From NCBI GenBank assembly GCA_045594245.1, contig JAZNYG010000064.1, forward strand, positions 1-64,000: a DNA stretch of 64,000 nucleotides, given 5' to 3'. The notes under the pieces are model-generated. The model saw only the letters and a list, made by a program, of their open reading frames with translations. It was not told the DNA's origin and did not search any database. Source of the DNA: UBA1189 sp045594245. GTDB taxonomy: Bacteria; Bacteroidota; Bacteroidia; Bacteroidales; Bacteroidaceae. Position numbers and translations under genes: made by a program. Shown piece after piece: positions 43,319 to 51,943 of the stretch. Each line of letters starts with the position of its first letter. Positions within the stretch are counted from its first letter, which is position 1.

Positions 43319-43956
43319 AGCTCTTCCTCCATCTCATTAGAGGCCTCGGCGGGTTGCTCCGCTTCGGCACGTTTTTCCAACAGCGTCTTCAGGATCTTCT
43401 GTGATGACTTGGAGAGGTTCTCCTCGTCCTCCATGAAGCGCTTAATCTTACGCACTGCATCTTGATAACCGGGTATCTGCACCTTCTCGAAGAGGTTCAC
43501 CTTCTGGGTGGTCTTCTTACGGGCATGCTCGAGCAATCCCAACTTGGCCTCCATGAACTCGCTCGCAAGGGCCGTCTTGGCCAATCCCTGCAGGAGGTTG
43601 ATGCCATCGAAATACCACTTGGGGGCATTGAAGAGGCTGAAGGGCTTGATGTCGAAGTCGACATCGCCCAACACGGGCACTCGCACACCGGCTATCTTCT
43701 TCACTTCAAGATGCACATCCTTCACGCGGATGAGCGAAGCATCGAACTCGTTCCAAAGGGCAAACATGTACTCGTAGGCCTGAATCTGCTCTTCGAGCTG
43801 GGCTTCAAGCCGACGTACATCTTCCTTGCACTTCTTCACCTCCATACGCAGGGCACTCTCCTTATTCTTAATAATAGGTAGTGTGCGCTGACGTACCTTG
43901 AGCTGCTTCTCAATCTGCTGAAGTGACGTCTTGTTATATTGAAATTTTATAGCCAC
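43315..43956 (-). CDS. atpD: V-type ATPase subunit D (central stalk)
   Basis: This is a 213-residue coiled-coil protein starting (GTG) AIKFQYNKTSLQQIEKQLK, the conserved N-terminus of Bacteroidetes subunit D. It transmits rotation between the A/B head and the membrane ring. The start GTG at 43956 is chosen from that conserved beginning; the frame stays open to 44001 but that part is encoded by an intergenic simple repeat. The end overlaps atpI by 4 bases. Confidence 0.9.
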   Translation of the reverse strand: MAIKFQYNKTSLQQIEKQLKVRQRTLPIIKNKESALRMEVKKCKEDVRRLEAQLEEQIQAYEYMFALWNEFDASLIRVKDVHLEVKKIAGVRVPVLGDVDFDIKPFSLFNAPKWYFDGINLLQGLAKTALASEFMEAKLGLLEHARKKTTQKVNLFEKVQIPGYQDAVRKIKRFMEDEENLSKSSQKILKTLLEKRAEAEQPAEASNEMEEEL

Positions 43957-43971
43957 GTTATTTATTTTTTT

Positions 43972-44047
43972 AATTGATAATTGACAAGGGACAAATGACA
44001 ATTAAATGTTTACAGTTGGCCAATTGTCAATTATCAATTGTCACTTG
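43972..44047. repeat. AATTGACAA-type simple repeat between atpB and atpD
   Basis: Runs of AATTGACAAGGGACAAATG and CAATTGTCAATTATCAATTG make an imperfect inverted and tandem repeat. Similar units lie at 45374-45448, 47260-47338 and inside gcvPB. Confidence 0.6.
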
Positions 44048-45373
44048 TCAATTATTTTTAGGCCAATACTGCTCTACCAACTCACGCTTGATATTTACCT
44101 CTTCGGGTTGGAAGTACTTACCAAACAGGCCCCAGGTAACATCGAGCATCTCGGTGGTGTTGAGGTTCACGTCGATAGCAAGGAGCTGGTTTGAGTAGTC
44201 CTTGGCAAAGTCGAGTGTACGCTCATCGTAGTCGGTGAGGTCGAAACCGTTCTCCATCTTGGTCTTGGCGTTGGCGGCGTCGGCATACAGACGTACGGCA
44301 GCGTTCATCACCTGCGGATGGTCCTTACGGGTCTTCTTACCCGACACGAGTTGCTTCAGACGTGAGAGTGAACGGAACGGGTCGACGATAACCTTACCGA
44401 TATCGCTGTCGCGACGGAGGAAGAGCTGACCCTCGGTGATGTAACCGGTGTTGTCGGGTACGGCGTGTGTGATGTCGCCACCGGACAGTGTGGTCACAGC
44501 GATGATGGTGATAGAACCGCCTGAGGGGAACTGCACGGCCTTCTCGTAGATCTTGGCCAAGTCAGAGTAGAGCGAACCGGGCATAGAATCCTTAGAAGGA
44601 ATCTGGTCCATACGGTTCGACACGATAGCCAAGGCATCGGCATACGAGGTCATGTCGGAGAGGAGCACGAGCACCTTCTCGTTCTTCTCTACAGCAAAGT
44701 ACTCGGCAGCGGTCAAGGCCATATCGGGAATCAGCAAGCGCTCTACAGGAGGATTCTCTGTAGTATTGATGAAGCTGATGATACGGTCGAGAGCACCGGC
44801 GTTAGAGAACACGTTCTTGAAGTAGAGGTAGTCGTCGTTGGTCATACCCATGGCACCGAGGATAATCTTGTCGGTCTCGGCACGCAGGGCCACGTTGGCC
44901 ATTACCTGGTTGAACGGCTGGTCGGGGTCGGCAAAGAAGGGAATCTTCTGACCAGATACCAGTGTGTTGTTCAAGTCGATACCGGCAATACCTGTTGCAA
45001 TGAGCTCAGAGGGCTGCTTACGACGTACGGGGTTCACTGAGGGACCACCAATCTCCACTTCCTTACCCTCGATCTGAGGACCGCCATCGATAGCGTTACC
45101 GTAGGCATCGAAGAAACGTCCGGCCAACTGGTCGCTTACCTTGAGCGAAGGAGCCTTACCGAGGAATACCACTTCGGCATTGGTGGGGATACCGCCTGTA
45201 CCCTCAAACACCTGCAGGGTAACCTCGTCGCCGGCAATCTTTACCACCTGAGCCAACTTGCCGTCGATAGTGGCAAGTTCGTCATAACCAACACCCGTTG
45301 CCTTCAGAGAGCAAGTAGCCTTGGTAATCTGACTAATCTTTGTATATATCTTTTGAAATGCTTTTGTTGCCAT
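44048..45373 (-). CDS. atpB: V-type ATPase subunit B (regulatory nucleotide subunit)
   Basis: This is a 441-residue protein with the non-catalytic V-type head fold: VSGQKIPFFADPDQPFNQV in place of a classical P-loop, LVLLSDMTSYADALA, PGSLYSDLAKIYEKA, and TLSGGDITHAVPDNTGYITEG. It alternates with subunit A in the hexameric head. Bacteroidetes-type sequence, complete length. Flanked on both sides by simple-repeat gaps. Confidence 0.94.
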   Translation of the reverse strand: MATKAFQKIYTKISQITKATCSLKATGVGYDELATIDGKLAQVVKIAGDEVTLQVFEGTGGIPTNAEVVFLGKAPSLKVSDQLAGRFFDAYGNAIDGGPQIEGKEVEIGGPSVNPVRRKQPSELIATGIAGIDLNNTLVSGQKIPFFADPDQPFNQVMANVALRAETDKIILGAMGMTNDDYLYFKNVFSNAGALDRIISFINTTENPPVERLLIPDMALTAAEYFAVEKNEKVLVLLSDMTSYADALAIVSNRMDQIPSKDSMPGSLYSDLAKIYEKAVQFPSGGSITIIAVTTLSGGDITHAVPDNTGYITEGQLFLRRDSDIGKVIVDPFRSLSRLKQLVSGKKTRKDHPQVMNAAVRLYADAANAKTKMENGFDLTDYDERTLDFAKDYSNQLLAIDVNLNTTEMLDVTWGLFGKYFQPEEVNIKRELVEQYWPKNN

Positions 45374-45468
45374 AATTTTTCTAATTGAAAATTGAGAATT
45401 GAGAATTGAAAATTAATTGTCTCACTCTTAACTTTTAACTTTTAACTCTTAACTCTTAACTTTTTTCG
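45374..45468. repeat. tandem repeats between atpA and atpB, supplying the atpA stop
   Basis: AATTGAG units (45379-45405) are followed by CTTTTAA/CTCTTAA units (45425-45462). On the minus strand the last units read AGTTAAGAGTTAAG and provide the final Val-Lys-Ser and stop codon of atpA. Confidence 0.65.
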
Positions 45469-47209
45469 TCGCTATCAACTCCTCGAGCTGTTTCATGAAC
45501 TCGTTGTACTTATCAGACTTGTACTCGCTATAGTTGATCTGCTTGCAGACGTTGATGACACGCTTGAAGAAGTTCATTACATCGAGGAAGGTCTCGAACT
45601 CGAACTCGGCATGGCAGATATCCATTACCATGTTGACAATATCCTCCTGGCGCTCCATCGAACTTACTGAGTCGATGTCGTCGAACGCATCTTGCTGCAG
45701 GATAACAAAGTCGATGAGCTCAGACTTCCAGAATACTACGTGGTACTCTACGGGTACACCGTCGTCACCAAGGATGTTGATCTGCTCGGCAATCTCCTTA
45801 CCACGGAGCAGGCGGGTCTTGATTTCGTTGACCTTAGCAAGCCACTGGTCGTTGATGCGCTTAGAGATATAGGATTCAAACTCGGGATATTCCAGGTACT
45901 TTGAATAAGAGTCGATGGGGTTCACGGCAGGGTAGCGCTTCTTGTCGGCACGCTCCTGCTCCAGAGCATAGAAGCAGCGGGCCACCTTCTTGGTGTTCTC
46001 GGTCACAGGCTCCTTGAGGTTACCACCGGCAGGTGATACGGTACCGAGGAAGGTTACTGAGCCTACCTCACCGTTGTTCAAGGTAACATAACCGGCACGG
46101 CCGTAGAAGTTAGAGATGATAGATGAGATATCCATCGGGAAGGCGTCGGGACCAGGGAGCTCCTCCATACGGTTCGACATCTCACGCAATGCCTGTGCCC
46201 AACGTGAAGTAGAGTCGGCCATGAGCAATACGCGTAGACCCATCGAGCGATAATACTCGGCCATGGTCATGGCGGTGTACACAGAGGCCTCACGAGCCGC
46301 AACGGGCATGTTTGATGTGTTGGCAATAATGATGGTACGCTCCATCAGCTTGCGGCCTGTGTGGGGGTCGATGAGCTCGGGGAACTCGGTAAAGATTTCT
46401 ACGACCTCGTTGGCACGCTCACCGCAGGCAGCGATGATTACGATGTCGGCCTCGGCCTGCTTGGAGATAGCGTGCTGGAGCACCGTCTTACCGGTACCGA
46501 AGGGACCAGGGATAAAGCCTGTACCACCCTCTACGATGGGGTTCACGGTATCGATAACACGTACACCAGTCTCGAGCAACTTGAAGGGACGGGGCTTGTC
46601 TACATAGTTGGTCATAGCCACCTTTACGGGCCAGCGCTGAATCATGTTCACCTCGATATCATTGCCCTGCTCATCGGTGAGTACGGCGATGGTATCCTTA
46701 ATCGTATACTCACCCTCCTTGGCGATAGACTTCACGGTGCACACGCCCTTCTGCTGAAAGGGAACCATAATCTTAAGCGGCTGTGAGTTCTCCTCTACGG
46801 CACCGAGCCAGTCAGAAGCCTTCACCTTGTCACCTACCTTAGCAAGGGGCTTGAACTCCCACTTGCGGTCGTCGTCAAGAGCGTAGGTGTACTGTCCGCG
46901 CTTGAGGAATACGCCATCCATCTTGTCGAGGTCGTTCTGCAGACCATCGTAGTTCTTAGAGAGCATACCGGGACCCAATGTCACTTCAAGCATGTGGCCG
47001 GTAAATTCGGCAGGAGCACCCACCTTCAGTCCGCGAGTGCTCTCAAACACTTGCACAAACACGTCGCTACCCACTACCTTGAGCACCTCGGCCATCAGCC
47101 TGTCGCCTCCGGTGGTGATGTAGCAGATTTCGTTCTGTGCCACGGGACCGTCTACTGTCAGCGTTACCAAGTTCTGGACAACGCCTTTCACTTTTCCTGT
47201 TGTAGCCAT
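45449..47209 (-). CDS. atpA: V-type ATPase subunit A (catalytic)
   Basis: This is a 586-residue catalytic subunit with the P-loop GPFGTGKT at 235-242, Walker B/arginine-finger region LLMADSTSRWAQALREMS, and the V-type non-homologous insert before the P-loop. It hydrolyses or makes ATP at the head of the rotary enzyme. The C-terminal VKS and stop are encoded by an AGTTAAG simple repeat that continues into the intergenic gap, so the native end may have been replaced. It is third in the operon. Confidence 0.95.
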   Translation of the reverse strand: MATTGKVKGVVQNLVTLTVDGPVAQNEICYITTGGDRLMAEVLKVVGSDVFVQVFESTRGLKVGAPAEFTGHMLEVTLGPGMLSKNYDGLQNDLDKMDGVFLKRGQYTYALDDDRKWEFKPLAKVGDKVKASDWLGAVEENSQPLKIMVPFQQKGVCTVKSIAKEGEYTIKDTIAVLTDEQGNDIEVNMIQRWPVKVAMTNYVDKPRPFKLLETGVRVIDTVNPIVEGGTGFIPGPFGTGKTVLQHAISKQAEADIVIIAACGERANEVVEIFTEFPELIDPHTGRKLMERTIIIANTSNMPVAAREASVYTAMTMAEYYRSMGLRVLLMADSTSRWAQALREMSNRMEELPGPDAFPMDISSIISNFYGRAGYVTLNNGEVGSVTFLGTVSPAGGNLKEPVTENTKKVARCFYALEQERADKKRYPAVNPIDSYSKYLEYPEFESYISKRINDQWLAKVNEIKTRLLRGKEIAEQINILGDDGVPVEYHVVFWKSELIDFVILQQDAFDDIDSVSSMERQEDIVNMVMDICHAEFEFETFLDVMNFFKRVINVCKQINYSEYKSDKYNEFMKQLEELIATKKVKS

Positions 47210-47224
47210 ATTCTATATTTACTA

Positions 47225-47338
47225 TTTTACAATTTATAAATTACGATTTATTACTATTTCACAATGTCCATCATCAATTCGTCATTCCCTCATAGTGCAA
47301 TGCAAATTGTACATTGTACATTGTCAAATTGTAAAACC
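47225..47338. repeat. AT-rich simple repeat between DUF2764 gene and atpA
   Basis: AATTTATAAATTACGATTTATT and CAAATTGTACATTGTACATTG type units fill the gap between two operon genes. No gene. Confidence 0.5.
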
Positions 47339-47339
47339 T

Positions 47340-48185
47340 TTAGACTCTAAACTCTTGAGGAACCTTAACCTCCTCTTTCAACTGACGTATCATGCTGCGC
47401 AGCAGTTCGCCTCCGGCCTCTACATCGAGCGAAATCCAGCGCTCGATGATCTGTACCTTGACGAGGAATGTAAACAGCTTCTCTACGCTAAAGTAGTCGA
47501 AGAATGAAGTCTCTTCCATCCACTCCCACTTGAAGACATCGAGACGACGCTCACGCTCCACGAGATTCTCAATCTCGCTGATGCGCATAATCTCCTCGAA
47601 CGAGTCCATCAAACCTGTTAGGCCAAAGTCGCGGCTGTTTGATGTACGCAACGCCTTAGCTACCTCATTATTGCCCACAATCAAGTTCTTCACATCGAGT
47701 TTGTATCGACGTGCAGTGATAGCGGTAAGGAAGTTATTGAGGTCGAGGTTAAACTGGAACCAACGTGTCACGAAAGCATTGCCCTGATTCATCGCATACG
47801 CATAGTAGAGCTGTGCCAGGCGGTCCTCAGGGAAGAGTGTCTCAGCACCCTCCTCTTCATCTTCCACTTCGGCCACAAAGTCATACATGTAACGCGGATA
47901 GTTGCGGTCAGGAGCCTCTTGGGCACGGGCAGCCTCAATGATGGCGAGCAACTCATCGCGTGTGTACAACCCCTCCTCGCCAAGCACAGCCTCTCTATCT
48001 TTTATTAATAATAGGAGGTTGGCATTGTCGTAGCTCAGGTACACGAGGTCGAGCAGTGTACGGTCATCGGCAGCCAGCTCGGGATAGTACAACTCGCGGA
48101 ACCCACGCACGGTGAGGTTCAGCTTGTTGTCGTCGAGCGACAATTCCGGCAGTCCGGCTATGAGATAATAATAGTTTGTTTTCAT
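47340..48185 (-). CDS. DUF2764 V-ATPase-associated protein
   Basis: This 281-residue soluble helical protein belongs to the DUF2764 family, which occurs in V-ATPase operons of Bacteroidetes between subunits E and A. It starts MKTNYYYLIAGLPELSLDDNK and has WMEETSFFDYFSVEKLFTF, with a helix-rich content like subunit C. As no C subunit gene is present, it probably fills that place as the stalk-to-membrane adaptor; this is inference. Subunits F and G are also not seen in the cluster. Confidence 0.85.
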   Translation of the reverse strand: MKTNYYYLIAGLPELSLDDNKLNLTVRGFRELYYPELAADDRTLLDLVYLSYDNANLLLLIKDREAVLGEEGLYTRDELLAIIEAARAQEAPDRNYPRYMYDFVAEVEDEEEGAETLFPEDRLAQLYYAYAMNQGNAFVTRWFQFNLDLNNFLTAITARRYKLDVKNLIVGNNEVAKALRTSNSRDFGLTGLMDSFEEIMRISEIENLVERERRLDVFKWEWMEETSFFDYFSVEKLFTFLVKVQIIERWISLDVEAGGELLRSMIRQLKEEVKVPQEFRV

Positions 48186-48189
48186 AACA

Positions 48190-48297
48190 TATAGACCCTC
48201 TCTGCCCTTGCGGGCATCTCCCCCTCTATGGGGAGAAAGCTTCGCGATGTCTGCAAAGCCCCTCCATAGAGGGAGGGGTTGGGGGAGGGTCCCCTTT
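48190..48297. repeat. G/C-rich REP-like inverted repeat between atpE and DUF2764 gene
   Basis: The outer arms GACCCTC/GGGAGGGTC enclose GCCC/GGGC, CTCCCC/GGGGAG and CCTCCATAGAGGGAGG hairpins. Relatives lie at 19680-19720, 54755-54900 and 55293-55430. Confidence 0.6.
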
Positions 48298-48301
48298 TTA
48301 T

Positions 48302-48892
48302 TTAGAACAACATCTCAACTAACTCGGGGCGGAGGAACGACTTGAAGAAGTTTACGAACTCCTCTTCGCCGAAGTTCACCTTGTATGAGCCATCAGCAGG
48401 CTGAATGGTGAAGAGAGCTTTCTGTCCGTTCACCTCTTCGATGGTTACGCTCTTGTCAAGCAATGCCTTAGCTTTGGCGGCGAAGTACTTCTTCAGTGTG
48501 TCAGCATCAGCAGTAGAGATTACGATAGGCTCGTCGGCCACCCACTTCTCGGCGAGTGCAACTACAAACTTACCCATCACCTCCTTGTCAGCTGTGAGTT
48601 CCTTCACAGCATTGCCCACCACCTTGTCAGAAACCAGTGTAGCCACCTCACTCTTGAGGGCATTTACAGACTGGCCTGCAAAAAGGCGAAGCTCAGACTT
48701 TGTGTTTTCCATCAACTCTCCTGCCTGTTTCTGAGCGGCAGCAATCAAGGCGTCAGCCTCCTTGCGAGCCTTCTCAACGATTTCGGCAGCTTGGGTATTA
48801 GCAGCGGCCACAATGCGTGCTGCCTCCTCATTACCCTTTTCTACTCCATCCCGAAACATTTTTTCGGTCAATTCTTGAATATTCTTTTCCAT
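48302..48892 (-). CDS. atpE: V-type ATPase subunit E (peripheral stalk)
   Basis: This is a 196-residue protein with a long N-terminal helix rich in Glu/Lys/Ala (QELTEKMFRDGVEKGNEEAARI) and a globular C-terminal half (VNFGEEEFVNFFKSFLRPELVEMLF). It matches the subunit E peripheral stalk that holds the A/B head. First gene of the operon, about 40 bases after the -7 box at 48934-48941. Gene order E, DUF2764, A, B, D, I, K is the Bacteroidetes arrangement. Confidence 0.88.
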   Translation of the reverse strand: MEKNIQELTEKMFRDGVEKGNEEAARIVAAANTQAAEIVEKARKEADALIAAAQKQAGELMENTKSELRLFAGQSVNALKSEVATLVSDKVVGNAVKELTADKEVMGKFVVALAEKWVADEPIVISTADADTLKKYFAAKAKALLDKSVTIEEVNGQKALFTIQPADGSYKVNFGEEEFVNFFKSFLRPELVEMLF

Positions 48893-48933
48893 ATTTATAA
48901 AGGGGTTTATAATGTCCTATTTAATTGTTTTGG

Positions 48934-48941
48934 CAAATTTA
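48934..48941 (-). promoter_or_regulatory. -7 element of V-ATPase operon
   Basis: The minus strand reads TAAATTTG, fitting TAnnTTTG, about 42 bases before atpE. Confidence 0.6.
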
Positions 48942-49106
48942 CGAAATAATTCTCAATTAATCGGCAATAATGGATAATAATAAAATAATAACGACACGAC
49001 ATCAAGTTAGTAAATATAATATAGCATAATTTTGCAGATAGAAACTTCTAATGATGTTACGAGGTCGCTACAAACACTTCATACTATATTACTATACTGA
49101 TAAAGC

Positions 49107-49140
49107 AATGAGCGGCAAGCCGATCGGCTTGCCTCTCATT
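49107..49140. terminator. hairpin after rpiB
   Basis: The stem AATGAG-GGCAAGCC/GGCTTGCC-CTCATT has a one-base bulge on each side. It lies just past the rpiB stop. No long U-run. Confidence 0.6.
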
Positions 49141-49157
49141 ATGGTTATAGCCTCACG

Positions 49158-49592
49158 CTATTTTACAGGTATCTTGTCGATACGTGCCTGATGGCGTCCG
49201 CCCTCAAAGGGAGTGTTGAAGAACTCCTCCATGATGGCTGCTGCCGTGGCGGTGTCGATGAAGCGTCCGGGCATCACGAGCACGTTGGCATCGTTGTGCT
49301 GGCGTATGAGATGCGCTATCTCGGGTATCCAGCAGAGTCCGGCACGTATGCCCTGATGCTTGTTGAGCGTCATGTTGATGCCCTCACCGCTGCCGCAGAT
49401 AGCAATGCCTGGGTAGCACTCGCCGCTCTCCACGGCTGCTGCAAGTGGGTGTCCATAGTCGGCATAGTCGCAGCTATCAGTGCTATAGGTGCCGAAGTCC
49501 TTGTACTCCCAGCCTTTGGCCTCGAGCCACTGCTTCACATATTCTTTCAGTTCGTAGCCTGCGTGGTCGCTGGCCAATCCGATTGTCTTCAT
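49158..49592 (-). CDS. rpiB: ribose 5-phosphate isomerase B
   Basis: This 144-residue RpiB/LacAB-family isomerase has LASDHAGYELKEYV at the start, the active-site cysteine in AICGSGEGINM and GRFIDTATA. It interconverts ribose 5-phosphate and ribulose 5-phosphate in the pentose phosphate pathway. It lies 13 bases after tkt and is surely cotranscribed with it, which fits the shared pathway. LacA/B specificity is unlikely without a lac cluster. Confidence 0.94.
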   Translation of the reverse strand: MKTIGLASDHAGYELKEYVKQWLEAKGWEYKDFGTYSTDSCDYADYGHPLAAAVESGECYPGIAICGSGEGINMTLNKHQGIRAGLCWIPEIAHLIRQHNDANVLVMPGRFIDTATAAAIMEEFFNTPFEGGRHQARIDKIPVK

Positions 49593-49605
49593 TGAACTGT
49601 TTCTT

Positions 49606-51621
49606 TTATTTCAACAGACTCTTCACCTGATTATACACATTCTCAGCGGTGAAGCCCAGCTTTTCGTCGAGCACCTTGTAGGGAGCTGAGAATCCGAAGC
49701 TTTCGAGACCCCATACCTTGCCTTCGTGAGCAGGTACGAGACCCTGGAGGTTGACGGGCAATCCGGCTGTGAGACCAAACTTCTTCACGCCTGCGGGCAA
49801 TACCTGAGCCTGATACTCGGGGCACTGGCTGCGGAAGAGTCCCTCAGAGGGTACGCTCACGATAGAGCACTTCACGCCATCCTTGCGCAGCAGCTCGGCG
49901 CCAGCTACGAGGGTCGATACCTCAGAGCCAGAAGCTACAAGTACCACATCTGCATCGGCATCAGAGCCTGCTACTACGTAAGCACCCTTGGCGGCCTGAG
50001 CATAGTCGTTGCCTGCGGGCAGGTCGGCGATGTTCTGGCGAGAGAGGATGAGGGCGGTAGGTGTAGTGGTGTTCTCCATAGCCAGGCGCCAGCACTCGGT
50101 AGTCTCCTGAGCGTCGGCAGGGCGGAGCACGAGCATTGAGTTGTGTCCCTTATGGTTTTTCAGCTTCTCCATCAGGCGGATCTGTGCCTCCTGCTCTACG
50201 GGCTCATGGGTAGGACCATCCTCACCTACACGGAAGGCATCGTGTGTCCAGATGAACTTCACGGGCAGCTCCATGAGGGCAGCCATACGTACGGCGGGCT
50301 TCATATAGTCAGAGAATACGAAGAAGGTACCGCAAGCGGCAATCACACCACCGTGCAGTGCCATACCTATGCAGCAGCAAGCCATGGTGAGCTCGGCTAC
50401 ACCAGCCTGGAAGAAGGCACCGCTGAAGTCGCCCTTCACGAGTGCGTGGGTCTTCTTGAGGAAGCCGTCGGTCTTGTCAGAGTTTGAGAGGTCGGCCGAT
50501 GCGCAGATCATGTTCTCCACCTGTGTGGCGAGGGCGCCCAGTACGGTAGCCGAAGCTGAGCGTGTAGCGTCGTTGGCCTTCTGCTGGATGGCAGCCCAGT
50601 CAACCTGCGGAGCCTTGCCGGCAAACCACTCGGCCATCTTCACGGCGAGGTCGGGGTTCTCGGCAGCCCAAGCAGCCTTGGCGGCATACTTCTCGGCTAC
50701 GATCTTCTCCAGCTCGGCAGCACGCTTAGCATAGAGCTCCTGCACCTCGGGGAATATCTGGAATGGGTTCTCGGGGTCGCCACCGAGGTTCTTGATGGTG
50801 TTGATATAAGCATCGCCACCGAGGGGAGCACCGTGTGTAGCGCAGTTGTTCTCGTAGCTGCTGCAGTCAGCCTTGAGGGCACCCTTACCCATGATGGTCT
50901 TACCGATGATGAGTGTGGGGCGCTCCTTCTCGGCCTTGGCCTCGATGATGGCAGCGCGTATCTCGTCGGCATCGTTACCGTTGATGGTGATTACCTTCCA
51001 GTTCCATGCCTCATACTTCTTGGCCACATCCTCACATGTCACCTCGTGGCAGGTGGTAGAGAGCTGTATGTCGTTAGAGTCGTAGAACATGATGAGGTTG
51101 TCAAGTCCCAGATGACCGGCGATACGTCCGGCACCCTGTGAGATTTCCTCCTGCACGCCACCGTCAGAGATGTATGCATAGATGGTCTGTCCCATCACGT
51201 CGCCCAGGCGAGCCTTGAGGAACTTGGCAGCGATGGCAGCACCCACAGCGAAGGTGTGTCCTTGGCCGAGGGGGCCTGATGTGTTTTCGATACCGCGCAC
51301 GAGGTCTACCTCAGGGTGACCAGGTGTGGGGCTGCCCCACTGGCGCAGCTGAGCCAGCTCGTCGAGGGTAAACTTACCTGCCAATGCCAACTGGGCATAG
51401 AGCATGGGAGCCATGTGGCCGGGGTCGAGGAAGAATCGGTCGCGACCCTCCCAGTAGGGGTTCTTGGGGTCGTACTCGAGGAACTCGCTATACAGTACGT
51501 TGATGAAGTCGGCACCACCCATAGCACCACCGGGGTGACCAGACTTAGCTTTTTCTACCATTGATGCAGCCAAGATACGGATGTTGTCGGCCGCTTTGTT
51601 CATAAGTTTCTTGTCGTTCAT
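49606..51621 (-). CDS. tkt: transketolase
   Basis: This is a 671-residue thiamine-diphosphate enzyme. The N-terminal TPP domain has KSGHPGGAMGGADF, GPLGQGHTFAVG and the metal-binding stretch SDGGVQEEISQG to DSNDIQL; the middle domain has THDAFRVGEDGPTHEPVEQ. It moves two-carbon units between sugar phosphates. Length is normal. It is the first gene of a two-gene unit with rpiB. The upstream 322-base gap (51622-51943) contains no gene, only an AT-rich stretch with an 11-T run and the terminator of gcvPB. Confidence 0.95.
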   Translation of the reverse strand: MNDKKLMNKAADNIRILAASMVEKAKSGHPGGAMGGADFINVLYSEFLEYDPKNPYWEGRDRFFLDPGHMAPMLYAQLALAGKFTLDELAQLRQWGSPTPGHPEVDLVRGIENTSGPLGQGHTFAVGAAIAAKFLKARLGDVMGQTIYAYISDGGVQEEISQGAGRIAGHLGLDNLIMFYDSNDIQLSTTCHEVTCEDVAKKYEAWNWKVITINGNDADEIRAAIIEAKAEKERPTLIIGKTIMGKGALKADCSSYENNCATHGAPLGGDAYINTIKNLGGDPENPFQIFPEVQELYAKRAAELEKIVAEKYAAKAAWAAENPDLAVKMAEWFAGKAPQVDWAAIQQKANDATRSASATVLGALATQVENMICASADLSNSDKTDGFLKKTHALVKGDFSGAFFQAGVAELTMACCCIGMALHGGVIAACGTFFVFSDYMKPAVRMAALMELPVKFIWTHDAFRVGEDGPTHEPVEQEAQIRLMEKLKNHKGHNSMLVLRPADAQETTECWRLAMENTTTPTALILSRQNIADLPAGNDYAQAAKGAYVVAGSDADADVVLVASGSEVSTLVAGAELLRKDGVKCSIVSVPSEGLFRSQCPEYQAQVLPAGVKKFGLTAGLPVNLQGLVPAHEGKVWGLESFGFSAPYKVLDEKLGFTAENVYNQVKSLLK

Positions 51622-51886
51622 AACTATTGATTTTTATGAATTGATATATATAAATATTGTAGTTCTTTTCCGTTCGTATAGGTGTAAAATGTCTCTGCAC
51701 ACTATATCCCGTGTAAAGTTACAACTATTTTCTGAACTATCAATAGAGAAGGTTGTTTAATTTTTTTTTTGCTTGATGAATTAAATATGAAAAACTACTT
51801 GATGGAAGATAGAAATCTTTACTAGAAGATAATTATCTAGCAGTAATACAAAAAATACCATTGTAATATGCAATATGTTGGATAAA

Positions 51887-51921
51887 AATATACGGGCAGC
51901 AGTATTGGTCGCCCGTATATT
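51887..51921 (-). terminator. terminator of glycine cleavage operon
   Basis: The stem AATATACGGGC/GCCCGTATATT lies 23 bases after the gcvPB stop; on the minus strand TTTTTATCC follows. Confidence 0.75.
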
Positions 51922-51943
51922 ACTCGCTTGTGGATCTATACTT

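Noticed and set aside
43957..44001. N-terminal extension of V-ATPase subunit D
   Set aside because: The 15 extra residues are encoded by an intergenic simple repeat; the conserved N-terminus starts at GTG 43956.
49027..49140. Plus-strand small RNA between atpE and rpiB
   Set aside because: A TAATTTTG box at 49027 and a hairpin at 49107-49140 exist, but the hairpin lacks a U-run and is better explained as the end of rpiB.
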